Origin: a virus
Length of the DNA stretch: 43,152 nucleotides
Virus record (IMG/VR): IMGVR_UViG_3300032298_000245
Span: 1 to 43,152 of that record
Strand: one strand, 5' to 3'
Positions within the stretch are counted from its first letter, which is position 1; each line of letters begins with the position of its first letter. A model generated the notes under the pieces. The model did no database searches and was not told the origin of the DNA. It worked only from the letters and a program-made list of their open reading frames with translations. Shown one piece after another: positions 12,390-20,746 of this stretch. The position numbers and the translations under genes are program-made.

Positions 12390-14723
12390 ATGCACACACC
12401 AGCCCAAATTGATGCCCAGGTTGAATTGGAGAGGGAGGCCATGCGCCAGGGGCTCAAGCGGCTGCAGGACAACACCACCCAGCTAGAGCAGCGCAGCTAT
12501 GCCAGCGCCAGCATTTACGGGATCAGCTCCATAGAGCAGCTGATGGGGCCCTTGGTGGACCTGATCAAGGAGACCAGCCACGACCGCGTCAAGCGGGCCA
12601 CAGGCCAGTTCGCAACTGTCAAGGTCTACATGGCTGAGCTAGAGCCACTAGCCGCTGCTGCCATCGCTCTCAAGCTCACCTTTGACAAGGTGTTTGGCTA
12701 CAGGGATAAATCCAACCAATTGGTCACCGTGGTGGAAGCCATCGGTTCAGCCATCGAGGATGAATGCCAGATGCGCTTCTACGAGCGGGAGGCGCCAGGT
12801 CTGCTTCATGTATTGAAAGAGAACTACTGGCATAGGAGTTGTGGCACAGCCCAAAAGCTGCGCTCCGTCCAGACCCTGATGAACCGGCATGACATTTGCT
12901 GGAAAGCCTGGGGCAGATCCAACTGCATCAAGTTGGGGACATGGTTACTGGAATGCATCATCCAAGTCAGTGGTTGGTTTGAAAAGGAGACACGCAGGGA
13001 AGGTCGTAAAACGCTCAATTATGTGGTTCCTACTCCTGAATACCTAGCCATCAAAGACCAAGTGATGGCCACTGCTGAGTTGTTTGCTCCCTTGGCCTGG
13101 CCGATGCTGATTGAGCCCAACGATTGGGGCGAGAACCGTTCCGGTGGCTACCTTCTTAACGAAGTGATGCGTGGCCATGACATGGTGCGCCGTGGACAAC
13201 AGGGACGTATACAGGGAGAACAGATCTACCTCTTTCTCAACCACCTCCAGAAGGTTGCTTACCGCATCAATCCATTTGTCTATGGAGTGGCCAAGCAGCT
13301 GATGGAGAGGAGAGTGAGGGTAGGTAAGTTTCTCCCTATTGTGGAGATGCCCTTACCTGTCAAACCCTTTGACATTGCTGAGAACTACGATGCCCGAAAG
13401 GATTATCGTAGGAGAGCAGCAGAGGTAAGGAATACCAATGCCCATGCGTTCAAGGCTTCTTGCCGGACACGCATGACTATGGAGACAGCTGCGCGTTTCA
13501 TTGACAAGGAACAGTTCTTCCTTCCTTGGTCGCTGGATTATCGGGGTAGGGCTTACCCAATCCCCGCTTTCTTGACGCCACAGGATACAGACTTTGGGAA
13601 AAGCTTGCTGCGCTTTGCGACAGAGTCTTATATGACCCCTGAAGCAGAAGACTGGCTCGCTTTCAGCGTTGCTACTACCTACGGCCTAGACAAGGCTCCC
13701 ATGGCTGAGAGGCTGGAGTGGACTAGAAAGCACCATCACCTCATTGAGGCGGTGGCTACCGATCCACTAGGCAATCTAAGTGAATGGGAAGCAGCAGAAG
13801 AGCCTTGGCAATTCCTTGCAGCTTGTGAGGAGTTCTATCATTGCTGTATAGCCTGTACTAGGCAATTTACTGGTCTTATGGTGGCAACGGATGCCACTTG
13901 TAGTGGCTTGCAGATCTTGGCTGGCCTCGCTCGGGATAAAACCTGTGCCAAGCTCGTCAATGTCTTACCTAGTGAAAGACCTCAGGATGCCTATAAGGTT
14001 GTCGCTGAGGTGGCAACACCAGCCTGTCCTGAATCCATCCAACCCTATATGGATCGCAAGGTCACCAAACGGGTTGTGATGACCATTCCCTATAACGCTA
14101 AACCTTTTTCCAATCGAAGCTACATCCGTGAAGCTTTAAAAGATAAGGAGGTTGAGATCAGTAAAGAAGATCTCACTCAGACAGTTAAGGCTGTAAGAGC
14201 AGCAATGTGGGAGGTCGTTCCTGGTCCTATGGCCGTCATGGATTGGATCGAAAAGGAGGTCACTGCTCTGATCCATAGGGGTGTGACAGAAGTTTCTTGG
14301 ACAACGCCTTCTGGTTTTATTGTTACCCAGAAGTTAATGAAAAAGAAATTTGAACGTTTGCAGTTACACCTTCTTGGAGAGTGTGAGGTACGAGTGGCAA
14401 CGGGTGACACCGATGAGGTGGACATCAACCGCCATAAAGCTGCAACTGCACCGAATCTGATCCACAGTTTAGATAGTTCACTTTTACACCTGGCTTTCAC
14501 AAGGTTCAGCGCACCGTTCAGTGTCATTCATGACTCTGTCCTGTGTCGTGCAACAGATATGTCCCAACTATCGGCAGTAGTTCGGGAAACCTATATGCAC
14601 CTGTTTGCTGAACAAGATTACCTTTCCGATTGGGCAAAACAAATCGGAGCCCTTTACCCGCCGCCGATCATTGGGGATCTAGAACCCGAATCCGTGATCG
14701 AATCCACCTATTTTTTCTGTTAA
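12390..14723 (+). CDS. Single-subunit DNA-dependent RNA polymerase (T7 gp1-type)
   Basis: 777 residues, about 100 shorter than T7 gp1, as is usual in cyanopodoviruses. Motifs: LDYRGRAYPIPAF near residue 380 (T7 DWRGRVY), DATCSGLQ near 500 carrying the first catalytic Asp, KRVVMTIPYNA near 558 (catalytic Lys and sugar-selecting Tyr), and HSLDSS plus VIHDSV near 713 with the second Asp. It transcribes replication and virion genes from phage promoters. The C-terminus ends in aromatic residues (TYFFC), comparable to the FAFA foot of T7. Inside it, 13196-13216 repeats an intergenic sequence after TerL. Confidence 0.97.
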   Translation: MHTPAQIDAQVELEREAMRQGLKRLQDNTTQLEQRSYASASIYGISSIEQLMGPLVDLIKETSHDRVKRATGQFATVKVYMAELEPLAAAAIALKLTFDKVFGYRDKSNQLVTVVEAIGSAIEDECQMRFYEREAPGLLHVLKENYWHRSCGTAQKLRSVQTLMNRHDICWKAWGRSNCIKLGTWLLECIIQVSGWFEKETRREGRKTLNYVVPTPEYLAIKDQVMATAELFAPLAWPMLIEPNDWGENRSGGYLLNEVMRGHDMVRRGQQGRIQGEQIYLFLNHLQKVAYRINPFVYGVAKQLMERRVRVGKFLPIVEMPLPVKPFDIAENYDARKDYRRRAAEVRNTNAHAFKASCRTRMTMETAARFIDKEQFFLPWSLDYRGRAYPIPAFLTPQDTDFGKSLLRFATESYMTPEAEDWLAFSVATTYGLDKAPMAERLEWTRKHHHLIEAVATDPLGNLSEWEAAEEPWQFLAACEEFYHCCIACTRQFTGLMVATDATCSGLQILAGLARDKTCAKLVNVLPSERPQDAYKVVAEVATPACPESIQPYMDRKVTKRVVMTIPYNAKPFSNRSYIREALKDKEVEISKEDLTQTVKAVRAAMWEVVPGPMAVMDWIEKEVTALIHRGVTEVSWTTPSGFIVTQKLMKKKFERLQLHLLGECEVRVATGDTDEVDINRHKAATAPNLIHSLDSSLLHLAFTRFSAPFSVIHDSVLCRATDMSQLSAVVRETYMHLFAEQDYLSDWAKQIGALYPPPIIGDLEPESVIESTYFFC

Positions 14724-14735
14724 AAACCTGTCCAC

Positions 14736-15305
14736 ATGGCACAATCTATTCACGTAACCAAACAGCCTGTAACTCTTGAAGGTTATCAAGCTGTGATGAA
14801 ACCTAGTAAGTTTGGCTTTTCACTACATGCATTGGTAGGTAGTGAGCTGATTGACACACTCGAAGAGGATCGTGCTGATGCTCTCAAGTGGAGTGAATCA
14901 AAGCTGAAGAACCCTAAGCGCAGTGTCTTGAAGCCTGAGCCCTGGGAAGAAGTCAGTGAAGGTCAGTACAAGGTTAAGTTCACTTGGAATGAAGAGAACA
15001 AACCTTCTATTGTTGATACTGAAGGTACCTTGATTACTGATGAGAACATGCCGCTTTACAGTGGCTCTCAAGTTAAGTTGGCCTTCCGTCAGAAGCCTTA
15101 TGTCCTTAAGGATGGGGTGACTTATGGTACCAGCCTCAAGCTTGTCGGCATTCAGGTTGTCGCACTAAGTTCGTCAGCCGGTGTGGATCGTGGTGATATG
15201 AGTGATACGGAAGTTGCTGAACTCTTTGGCACTACCCGTGGCTTTAAGACCCAAGACCCTAATGTCACCGCGCCTGAGGAAGTCGTAGGTGATGACGACT
15301 TCTAG
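14736..15305 (+). CDS. Single-stranded DNA-binding protein (T7 gp2.5-type)
   Basis: 189 residues, with an OB-fold-like body and an acidic C-terminus that ends DDDF; the terminal Phe after acidic residues is the feature through which T7 gp2.5 contacts polymerase and helicase. The central VKLAFRQKPYVLKDGVTYG and SLKLVGIQVVALS fit the family. It coats ssDNA at the replication fork. It lies 12 bases after RNA polymerase, and the stop overlaps the GTG of endonuclease I. Confidence 0.85.
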   Translation: MAQSIHVTKQPVTLEGYQAVMKPSKFGFSLHALVGSELIDTLEEDRADALKWSESKLKNPKRSVLKPEPWEEVSEGQYKVKFTWNEENKPSIVDTEGTLITDENMPLYSGSQVKLAFRQKPYVLKDGVTYGTSLKLVGIQVVALSSSAGVDRGDMSDTEVAELFGTTRGFKTQDPNVTAPEEVVGDDDF

Positions 15306-15652
15306 TGAGAAGCAAACTTGAAGAGAAAGTCGCTCAGCTCCTCAAGGAGTTGGGCGTTTCTTTTGAGTATGAGTCAACGAAGGTGCCGTACATACTTCAA
15401 TGTAACTATACCCCAGACTTCCTGCTCCCCAATGGTATCTATCTAGAAACCAAAGGGCTGTTCTCACCTGAGGATCGCCGCAAGATGGTTGCCGTTAAAA
15501 AGAACAATCCTGAACTTGATATCAGGATGGTCTTTCAGGCACCCTTCAACAAAATTGAGAAAAGGTCTAAAACCACCTACGCCCAATGGTGCGAAAAGAA
15601 CGGTTTTAAATGGTGTTCATTTACTTCCATCCCAATTGACTGGTTGACATGA
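15305..15652 (+). CDS. Endonuclease I, Holliday-junction resolvase (T7 gp3-type)
   Basis: 115 residues, from a GTG overlapping the SSB stop. The PD-(D/E)XK catalytic group is seen as a Glu in LEEKVAQLL, Asp in YTPDFLLPNG, and Glu/Lys in IYLETKG, the order found in T7 endonuclease I. The enzyme resolves branched replication intermediates and helps degrade host DNA. Length is somewhat shorter than T7 gp3 (149 residues), but the active site is complete. Confidence 0.9.
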   Translation: MRSKLEEKVAQLLKELGVSFEYESTKVPYILQCNYTPDFLLPNGIYLETKGLFSPEDRRKMVAVKKNNPELDIRMVFQAPFNKIEKRSKTTYAQWCEKNGFKWCSFTSIPIDWLT

Positions 15653-15870
15653 CTATCGACAAAAAAACTGCTTACACACAAGTTGTTGAATACTTCTCTG
15701 ACACCTTGGCTGATGCTGAGGATGCAGTAAAGAACGGAGTACTGACTCCCGATGATGTTGTTGACGCCTTTGTAGAGGCCATCGACGACTGGCACTCTTA
15801 TTTCATTGATACTGCTGCTACCTATGCATCCATTGCAAAAGCAGTGCGAGAGCGAGTTTCTCAGGCATGA
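15649..15870 (+). CDS. Hypothetical 73-residue acidic protein
   Basis: The sequence MTIDKKTAYTQVVEYFSDTL, then DDVVDAFVEAIDDWHSYF, forms a small helical, acidic protein. The start overlaps endonuclease I by four bases (ATGA) and the end overlaps the primase N-terminus by 47 bases. Family not recognised. The tight overlaps on both sides support translation. Confidence 0.6.
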   Translation: MTIDKKTAYTQVVEYFSDTLADAEDAVKNGVLTPDDVVDAFVEAIDDWHSYFIDTAATYASIAKAVRERVSQA

Positions 15871-17419
15871 GCCCTGTGTGAACTGCGGCAGTAGTGATGC
15901 CAATAGCTTATATAGCGACGGGCATTCCTACTGCTTTTCTTGTACTACCTATACTCACCCAACTGGTGAGGCTTATTCACAATCACCACGCATGTCAAAT
16001 GTTCAACTCCAAGGTTCAGCCCAAAGGCTGCAAAAACGAGGGTTGTCTGAGAAAGTCTGTGACAAATACAAAATCTACAGAGATGGAGACCTGCTGCGCT
16101 TCTACTACTTCAGTAGTGACGGTATCCTCAAGGGCTGCAAAGTAAAGACAAAGGACAAAGATTTTAGATATGAAGGAGAGACAGATGGCACCTTCTTTGG
16201 ACAACACTTATTTCCTTCCACTGGAAAACGAGTGGTCATTACAGAAGGGGAACTCGATGCAGCTTCGTGTTATTCAGCTATGGAGGGCTGGCCGATGGCC
16301 TCTCTGCCTAGCGGTGCCGCTTCGGCAAGAAAGGCGATCCAAAGGAATCTCGAATGGTTACAGGGCTATCAAGAGATTGTCCTGTTCTTCGACAATGACG
16401 CTCCAGGCCGTAAAGCAGCGGAGGAAGCGGCAGGGGTCTTACCACCTGGCAAGGTCTCGATCGCTCGCATATGCGAACCGTATAAAGACGCAAGCGATGC
16501 GCTTCAAGCCAATGACCCTGAAGCAATTCGGAGAGCTATTTGGGATGCCACCCCGTACAGGCCGGATGGCATCGTTGAGGGCAGGTCTCTTTTAGAACTA
16601 GTTACAACGCCTAACTCACCACATGATTACGAATACCCCTTCAAAGGGTTACAGGAAAAGCTCCACGGGATTCATAAAGGCGAACTCATCTCGATCACAG
16701 CAGGATCTGGCATCGGGAAGAGTTCCTTCTGCCGGGAGCTTGCAACTCACTTACTCAACAACGGGGAACGAGTTGGATACCTGGCTCTGGAGGAGTCCAA
16801 CCGACGCACAGCCTTAGGGCTGATGTCTGCTGCTGTAGGTAAATCCCTACACATTGGTGAACATGATCGAGCTACGTTGGTTGAAGCTTATGAGTCTTCA
16901 CTAGCCAACTGGGATCTTTACCTATTTGATGGTTTCGGGAGTTATGATCCCGACATTATTTATAATAGGATTGAGTATCTAGCTACTGGTCTCGATACCA
17001 AGATTGTCTTCCTTGATCACCTGTCAATCCTATTGAGTGGGTTGGATGGAGATGAGCGAAGGATCATTGACCAGACCATGACGAAGCTCAGGTCGCTGGT
17101 GGAGCGCACGGGAATCACTTTATTCCTTGTGTCTCACCTGAAGCGTACCTCTGGTGATCAGAACCACGAAGAGGGGGCACGGGTAACTCTGGGTCAGCTT
17201 CGAGGCAGTGCGGCCATCGCGCAGCTGTCAGATTCTGTTATAGCCCTAGAGCGCAACCAACAGGCTGCTAATGGTGGAAGCTCCACTGTGGTACGTGTTC
17301 TAAAGAACCGCTTTAGCGGTGAAGTAGGGATTGCATGTCATCTTGATTACGACCTGTCCACTTGTAAATTCATAGAAACTAAAGTAGATGAAGAATTCGA
17401 CGCAACTCAAGACTTCTGA
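15824..17419 (+). CDS. Primase-helicase (T7 gp4-type)
   Basis: 531 residues from ATG 15824; a TTG at 15806 would add six. The N-terminal zinc finger has Cys 18, 21, 37 and 40 within CVNCGSSDANSLYSDGH, very close to T7 gp4A. The TOPRIM primase follows (ITEGELDAAS near 138, FFDNDAPGR near 186). The DnaB-like helicase has Walker A AGSGIGKSS near 292 and Walker B IVFLDHLSIL near 393, then RGSAAIAQLSD. The acidic tail ends DATQDF, like T7. An internal ATG at 15992 lies where T7 starts its helicase-only 4B form. Confidence 0.95.
   Translation: MHPLQKQCESEFLRHEPCVNCGSSDANSLYSDGHSYCFSCTTYTHPTGEAYSQSPRMSNVQLQGSAQRLQKRGLSEKVCDKYKIYRDGDLLRFYYFSSDGILKGCKVKTKDKDFRYEGETDGTFFGQHLFPSTGKRVVITEGELDAASCYSAMEGWPMASLPSGAASARKAIQRNLEWLQGYQEIVLFFDNDAPGRKAAEEAAGVLPPGKVSIARICEPYKDASDALQANDPEAIRRAIWDATPYRPDGIVEGRSLLELVTTPNSPHDYEYPFKGLQEKLHGIHKGELISITAGSGIGKSSFCRELATHLLNNGERVGYLALEESNRRTALGLMSAAVGKSLHIGEHDRATLVEAYESSLANWDLYLFDGFGSYDPDIIYNRIEYLATGLDTKIVFLDHLSILLSGLDGDERRIIDQTMTKLRSLVERTGITLFLVSHLKRTSGDQNHEEGARVTLGQLRGSAAIAQLSDSVIALERNQQAANGGSSTVVRVLKNRFSGEVGIACHLDYDLSTCKFIETKVDEEFDATQDF
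15975..15994 (+). promoter_or_regulatory. Leader-like sequence and internal ATG for a helicase-only form
   Basis: TTCACAATCACCAC (15975-15988), identical to the first 14 bases of the early leader, is followed by the in-frame ATG 15992. The AAGGAC part is missing. The encoded protein would lack the zinc finger, matching T7 gp4B in position (Met 57 here, Met 64 in T7). Confidence 0.4.
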
Positions 17420-17594
17420 TCTTCCAGGCTATACCACTGTGATGTACGAGCAGCCTGATGGAACATTCCTGACAGCTATTAGTCCTGAACCGCCAACAGC
17501 TGAGGCAATTGCTAAGGCTCAACCCTTTAGGGCTGACATTTTGAACAAGATGGAAGCAATCATTAAAAATCCTTCGTATCAGATTACTGGATGA
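17388..17594 (+). CDS. Hypothetical 68-residue protein
   Basis: The sequence MKNSTQLKTSDLPGYTTVMY, then QPDGTFLTAISPEPPTAEAI and a helix, is a small soluble protein. It overlaps the helicase by 32 bases and the exonuclease by four (ATGA). Family not recognised; its place between helicase and polymerase suggests a replication-linked role. Confidence 0.55.
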   Translation: MKNSTQLKTSDLPGYTTVMYEQPDGTFLTAISPEPPTAEAIAKAQPFRADILNKMEAIIKNPSYQITG

Positions 17595-18118
17595 ACCTAA
17601 TCTTTGACTTAGAAACAGACGGTCTTTACGATGATGTTACCTGTATCCACTGTATCTGCATCCATGACCTTGATGCTAAACAAACCCTTGTCTTTAATGA
17701 TACGGGTAGTGAGCAGCCTGTGGTTAAGGGTATCCAAATGCTTGAAGATGCCAGCCATTTAATTGGCCATAATATCATCTCTTACGACATACCTGTAGTT
17801 CGCAAACTATTTCCCTGGTTCAATACAGACGCTACTCTTTTAGACACCTTAGTCCTGTCACGCATCTATCACGCTGACAGAACTAATGAAGACTACGAGA
17901 ACAGGAAGCCTAAATGGAAGCACATGCCCCTTCAGTTAATTGGCAGACATTCTCTTGAATCCTATGGCTACCGCCTAGGTGAATACAAGGGTTCCTTTGG
18001 TAAGACTGCCGATTGGAAAGAATGGAGTCAAGAGATGGAGGACTACATGGTGCAAGACGTAAACGTAACCAGGAAACTATGGAATTATTTCCAACCATAC
18101 CTGACTGGGTCTCTCTAG
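17591..18118 (+). CDS. 3'-5' exonuclease domain of split DNA polymerase
   Basis: 175 residues matching the proofreading domain of T7 gp5. DxE is seen in IFDLETDG (residues 4-11), ExoII in LIGHNIISYDIP, LDTLVLSRIYHAD as in T7 (IDTLVLSRLIHS), and ExoIII-like YMVQDVNVT near the end. The frame ends at TAG 18116, where T7-like enzymes would continue into the polymerase domain. The polymerase motifs resume in another frame that overlaps by 40 bases. Removing one CT from TCTCTCT (18110-18116) would fuse the two frames as T-G-S-L-E-H-H. Confidence 0.9.
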   Translation: MNLIFDLETDGLYDDVTCIHCICIHDLDAKQTLVFNDTGSEQPVVKGIQMLEDASHLIGHNIISYDIPVVRKLFPWFNTDATLLDTLVLSRIYHADRTNEDYENRKPKWKHMPLQLIGRHSLESYGYRLGEYKGSFGKTADWKEWSQEMEDYMVQDVNVTRKLWNYFQPYLTGSL

Positions 18119-19347
18119 AGCACCATGTCGCACAGATCCTTACTGACCAAGAAATCTATGGATGGAGCTTTGATGAAAGAGCTGCATGGGAACTTGAATC
18201 AACTCTCCGACGAGAGCTTGAAACACTTACTCAATTACTTCGCGGAAGGCATCCTTACGTTGCAGGGCCATCGTTCAATCCAAAAAGATCTAACAAGACA
18301 CAGGGGTACTTCACAGGATGTGAGTCAACAAGGCTGAAGGAATTAAACCCTTCATCACGTGATCACATTGCCTGGATCTTTCAAACCTTCTATGACTGGA
18401 CACCCACTGAATTCACAGATAAGGGCAAAGCATCAATTGACGAAACAGTCCTCAAGGAAATTGGAACCCCAATTGCCCTTCAGTTCTTCAGGGTACTTGA
18501 ACTCACGAAACAGCTTGGACTCCTCAGTGAGGGTGTTAATGCCTGGCTCAAACTCGTACGCGATGGTCGGATCCACCACAACTGTAGTGTCGCCACTGCC
18601 ACACATAGATGTGCCCACCGTAAGCCCAACCTTGCCCAGGTTCCCGCAGAAGAAGATTTCCGCAAACTATTCAGAGCAACGCCTGGCTTACAGATGGTCG
18701 GCGCTGATCTTGCTGGGATTGAGCTTCGTATGTTGGCTCATTATCTGGCACGTTTTGACGGGGGTCGGTACGCCGACATCCTCCTCAACGACGACATCCA
18801 CCAAGTTAATGCAGACAAGATTGGCATTTCCCGTAGGGCCGTAAAGACTGTTACTTATGCATTCCTTTATGGAGCTGGGGATGAAAAGATTGGGTTATCC
18901 TTCGATCCCTTGCTTCCCAAGAACAAGGCAAGAAAAAGGGGTAAGGAGATTCGTCAAGCATTTATGGATGCTATCGACGGTCTGGAGACCCTAGTAACCA
19001 AAGTAAAAGAGAAAGCTGCTGGTGGGTACATCAATGCTATTGATGGTCGGAAGATCAGCGTAGATGGTACACACAAGGCTCTCAATTACTTGCTGCAGTC
19101 CAGTGCTGGTGTTATTGCCAAACGCTGGATGGTAACGGCCCACGATACTATCCAGGCTACAAATATTAATGCACGACAATTAGCCTTCGTGCATGACGAA
19201 CTTCAATTTGAAACTAAACCTGAGTATGTAGATGACCTTAAGCTTGCACTTACCTTTTCAGCAGTACACGCTGGAGAGTATTACAACTGCCGATTGCCCA
19301 TCGAAGCAGAAGCAACAGTCGGAAAGTCCTGGGCTGAAACTCACTGA
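18079..19347 (+). CDS. DNA polymerase I-family polymerase domain (T7 gp5-type, split)
   Basis: 422 residues from ATG 18079. NPSSRDHI, TDKGKASIDETVL and NLAQVP match T7 gp5. Motif A is GADLAGIELRML (near 207), motif B RRAVKTVTYAFLYGAG (near 252, with the Tyr that allows ddNTP use), motif C FVHDELQFE (near 369). The thumb insert that binds thioredoxin in T7 is about 40 residues shorter here, so processivity may work differently. With the upstream frame the total is near 590 residues, the size of an intact cyanopodovirus polymerase. Either two subunits are made, or the split is a tract-length mutation. Confidence 0.9.
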   Translation: MELFPTIPDWVSLEHHVAQILTDQEIYGWSFDERAAWELESTLRRELETLTQLLRGRHPYVAGPSFNPKRSNKTQGYFTGCESTRLKELNPSSRDHIAWIFQTFYDWTPTEFTDKGKASIDETVLKEIGTPIALQFFRVLELTKQLGLLSEGVNAWLKLVRDGRIHHNCSVATATHRCAHRKPNLAQVPAEEDFRKLFRATPGLQMVGADLAGIELRMLAHYLARFDGGRYADILLNDDIHQVNADKIGISRRAVKTVTYAFLYGAGDEKIGLSFDPLLPKNKARKRGKEIRQAFMDAIDGLETLVTKVKEKAAGGYINAIDGRKISVDGTHKALNYLLQSSAGVIAKRWMVTAHDTIQATNINARQLAFVHDELQFETKPEYVDDLKLALTFSAVHAGEYYNCRLPIEAEATVGKSWAETH

Positions 19348-19645
19348 CTCAAGCAGGCTTGGTGACATTGCTGAGTATGTCGTTGTTACCGAAGCCCTTA
19401 AGCGAGGGGCCGACGTTTATAAAAACGTGGGTTGTACTGGCAAAACTGATATTGTTATTGCAATAGAAGGAGCGACACTTCATATTGATGTGAAGGTCGA
19501 AGAGTGGAGTACAACCGCTGGTAGGTACTACTCACGTGGTGTCTGTGGAGCTACTAAGGATCGAGTACTTGTAAATCCATCCACTTGGCAAGTTAGGTGG
19601 CCTAAGGGCAAAGCTCCTAATGGCTGGGAATCATTCTGGAATTAA
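19232..19645 (+). CDS. PD-(D/E)XK nuclease-like protein
   Basis: 137 codons from ATG 19232; the first 35 or so overlap polymerase and look non-native, so the true start may be a nearby rare start codon around 19241-19350. The core reads SSRLGDIAEYVVVTEALKRG, GKTDIVIAIEG and LHIDVKVEEW: Glu, Asp and D-x-K in the PD-(D/E)XK order, similar to resolvase-like or intron-type nucleases. It sits between polymerase and gp6-type exonuclease, so a role in recombination or host-DNA breakdown is likely. Confidence 0.65.
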   Translation: MTLSLHLPFQQYTLESITTADCPSKQKQQSESPGLKLTDSSRLGDIAEYVVVTEALKRGADVYKNVGCTGKTDIVIAIEGATLHIDVKVEEWSTTAGRYYSRGVCGATKDRVLVNPSTWQVRWPKGKAPNGWESFWN

Positions 19646-19648
19646 CTT

Positions 19649-19783
19649 ATGGCATCTAAATCAAAAACAACCTTAAGCCGGAAACCATTCGAGTCTCGGG
19701 CCAAATACAAAACAACTAAACAAGGAAACGGTTTACGTTCCAAACCATCACATGGTCGCAAACTAAAGCGGGGTCAAGGATGA
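19649..19783 (+). CDS. 44-residue highly basic protein
   Basis: It starts MASKSKTTLSRKPFESRAKY and ends KLKRGQG; about one residue in three is Lys or Arg. It lies three bases after the nuclease-like gene and overlaps the next start by ATGA. Probably a nucleic-acid-binding peptide acting in replication or DNA condensation. I believe similar small basic proteins occur in related phages, without known function. Confidence 0.5.
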   Translation: MASKSKTTLSRKPFESRAKYKTTKQGNGLRSKPSHGRKLKRGQG

Positions 19784-20550
19784 GCTTGCTTATAGATGCA
19801 GACTTCATTGTCTACAAATGCTGTGCTTTTACTGAAACCGAGATCGACTACGGAGAAGACCTAATTGTCGTCACTTCAAGCTTCTCAGATGCCTACAACT
19901 TTGTGCAACGGGAGTTGTACAAGATCGCATCCGACGTTGGAGTTTACGATGATACTATTCTTTTCTTTAGTGATAGCGTTAACTTCCGTAAGACTGTCGA
20001 TCCTGATTACAAAGGTCACCGTAATCGCAAAAAACCTTGTGGCTACAAAAGGGTCATCAATGCGTTAAAAGCGGAATATCCAGTGCATCAAATGCCGACC
20101 CTAGAGGCTGATGATGCGATGGGTATCTGGGCTACTAAAGAGCCTGGTCACATCATCTGCTCCCCTGATAAGGACATGAGACAGATTCCTGGAGACTTGT
20201 ACGACATGTCTACTGGTGTGGTCACAATCACCAAAGAGGAAGGCTTCAACTGGCATCTGATCCAAACAATGGCTGGTGATCAGACAGATGGTTATGCCGG
20301 TGTTCCTGGTATCGGTATCAAAAGAGCTGTATCCCTGCTCGATGCTGATGGGTACACGTGGGAGACAGTCCTACAAGCATTCCTTGATAAGGGTCTTACT
20401 GAAGAAGATGCACTTCGGAATGCCCGACTAGCAAAAATCCTTCAGAACGATGACTATGACCACGAACTCCAGCAACCGAAGCTTTGGACCCCCACCTCCT
20501 CCAGTGATGGAGTTGACGATGGAACAGCAATTCAAGCTGAGACAGATTGA
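19780..20550 (+). CDS. 5'-3' exonuclease (T7 gp6-type, flap nuclease family)
   Basis: 256 residues. Acidic metal ligands appear in LLIDADFIVY (start), LEADDAMGIW and SPDKDMRQIPG, followed by GDQTDGYAGVPGIGIKRAV, the helix-3-turn-helix of FEN-type nucleases. The basic gateway segment DPDYKGHRNRKKP is present. The enzyme removes RNA primers and degrades host DNA for nucleotides. Start overlaps the small basic gene. Confidence 0.9.
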   Translation: MSLLIDADFIVYKCCAFTETEIDYGEDLIVVTSSFSDAYNFVQRELYKIASDVGVYDDTILFFSDSVNFRKTVDPDYKGHRNRKKPCGYKRVINALKAEYPVHQMPTLEADDAMGIWATKEPGHIICSPDKDMRQIPGDLYDMSTGVVTITKEEGFNWHLIQTMAGDQTDGYAGVPGIGIKRAVSLLDADGYTWETVLQAFLDKGLTEEDALRNARLAKILQNDDYDHELQQPKLWTPTSSSDGVDDGTAIQAETD

Positions 20551-20746
20551 AGACGCATTGCGTAATCCTGAGAGCAAAAAGGAAGACATCATCACGATCT
20601 TCCTAGCTCTACAACGCCAGTCCTATGTACTGGGAAATAACATGAGCAATCTTATTAAGCAATGGCCGTTACAAACATCACAGGACCAAGCTACTACAAG
20701 CGTGGCCAAATCCAAGTTTGGGATTTCATCCGAGACCAAGAGCTGA
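20507..20746 (+). CDS. Conserved small protein of unknown function
   Basis: 79 residues from ATG 20507, within the end of the exonuclease gene. The core MEQQFKLRQIEDALRNPESK, then EDIITIFLALQRQSYVLGNN, is helical and looks well conserved; the tail after about residue 50 overlaps the next gene and is Ser/Thr/Lys-rich. No known function. It belongs to the replication and nucleotide-metabolism run. Confidence 0.6.
   Translation: MELTMEQQFKLRQIEDALRNPESKKEDIITIFLALQRQSYVLGNNMSNLIKQWPLQTSQDQATTSVAKSKFGISSETKS

Noticed and set aside
18013-18078. N-terminal extension of the polymerase frame from the upstream ATG at 18013
   Set aside because: These codons are a shadow of conserved exonuclease sequence (YMVQDVNVT); the product is Arg-rich and unlike any polymerase.
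17591-18118. A classical -1 ribosomal frameshift site in the polymerase overlap
   Set aside because: No X-XXY-YYZ heptamer was found in the overlap; the CT-tract explanation fits better, although frameshifting on the tract is not excluded.
20221-20240. Another copy of the early leader (TCACAATCACCAAAGAGG) inside the exonuclease gene
   Set aside because: It encodes conserved-looking V-T-I-T-K-E-E in frame, and no suitable start codon follows at the right distance.
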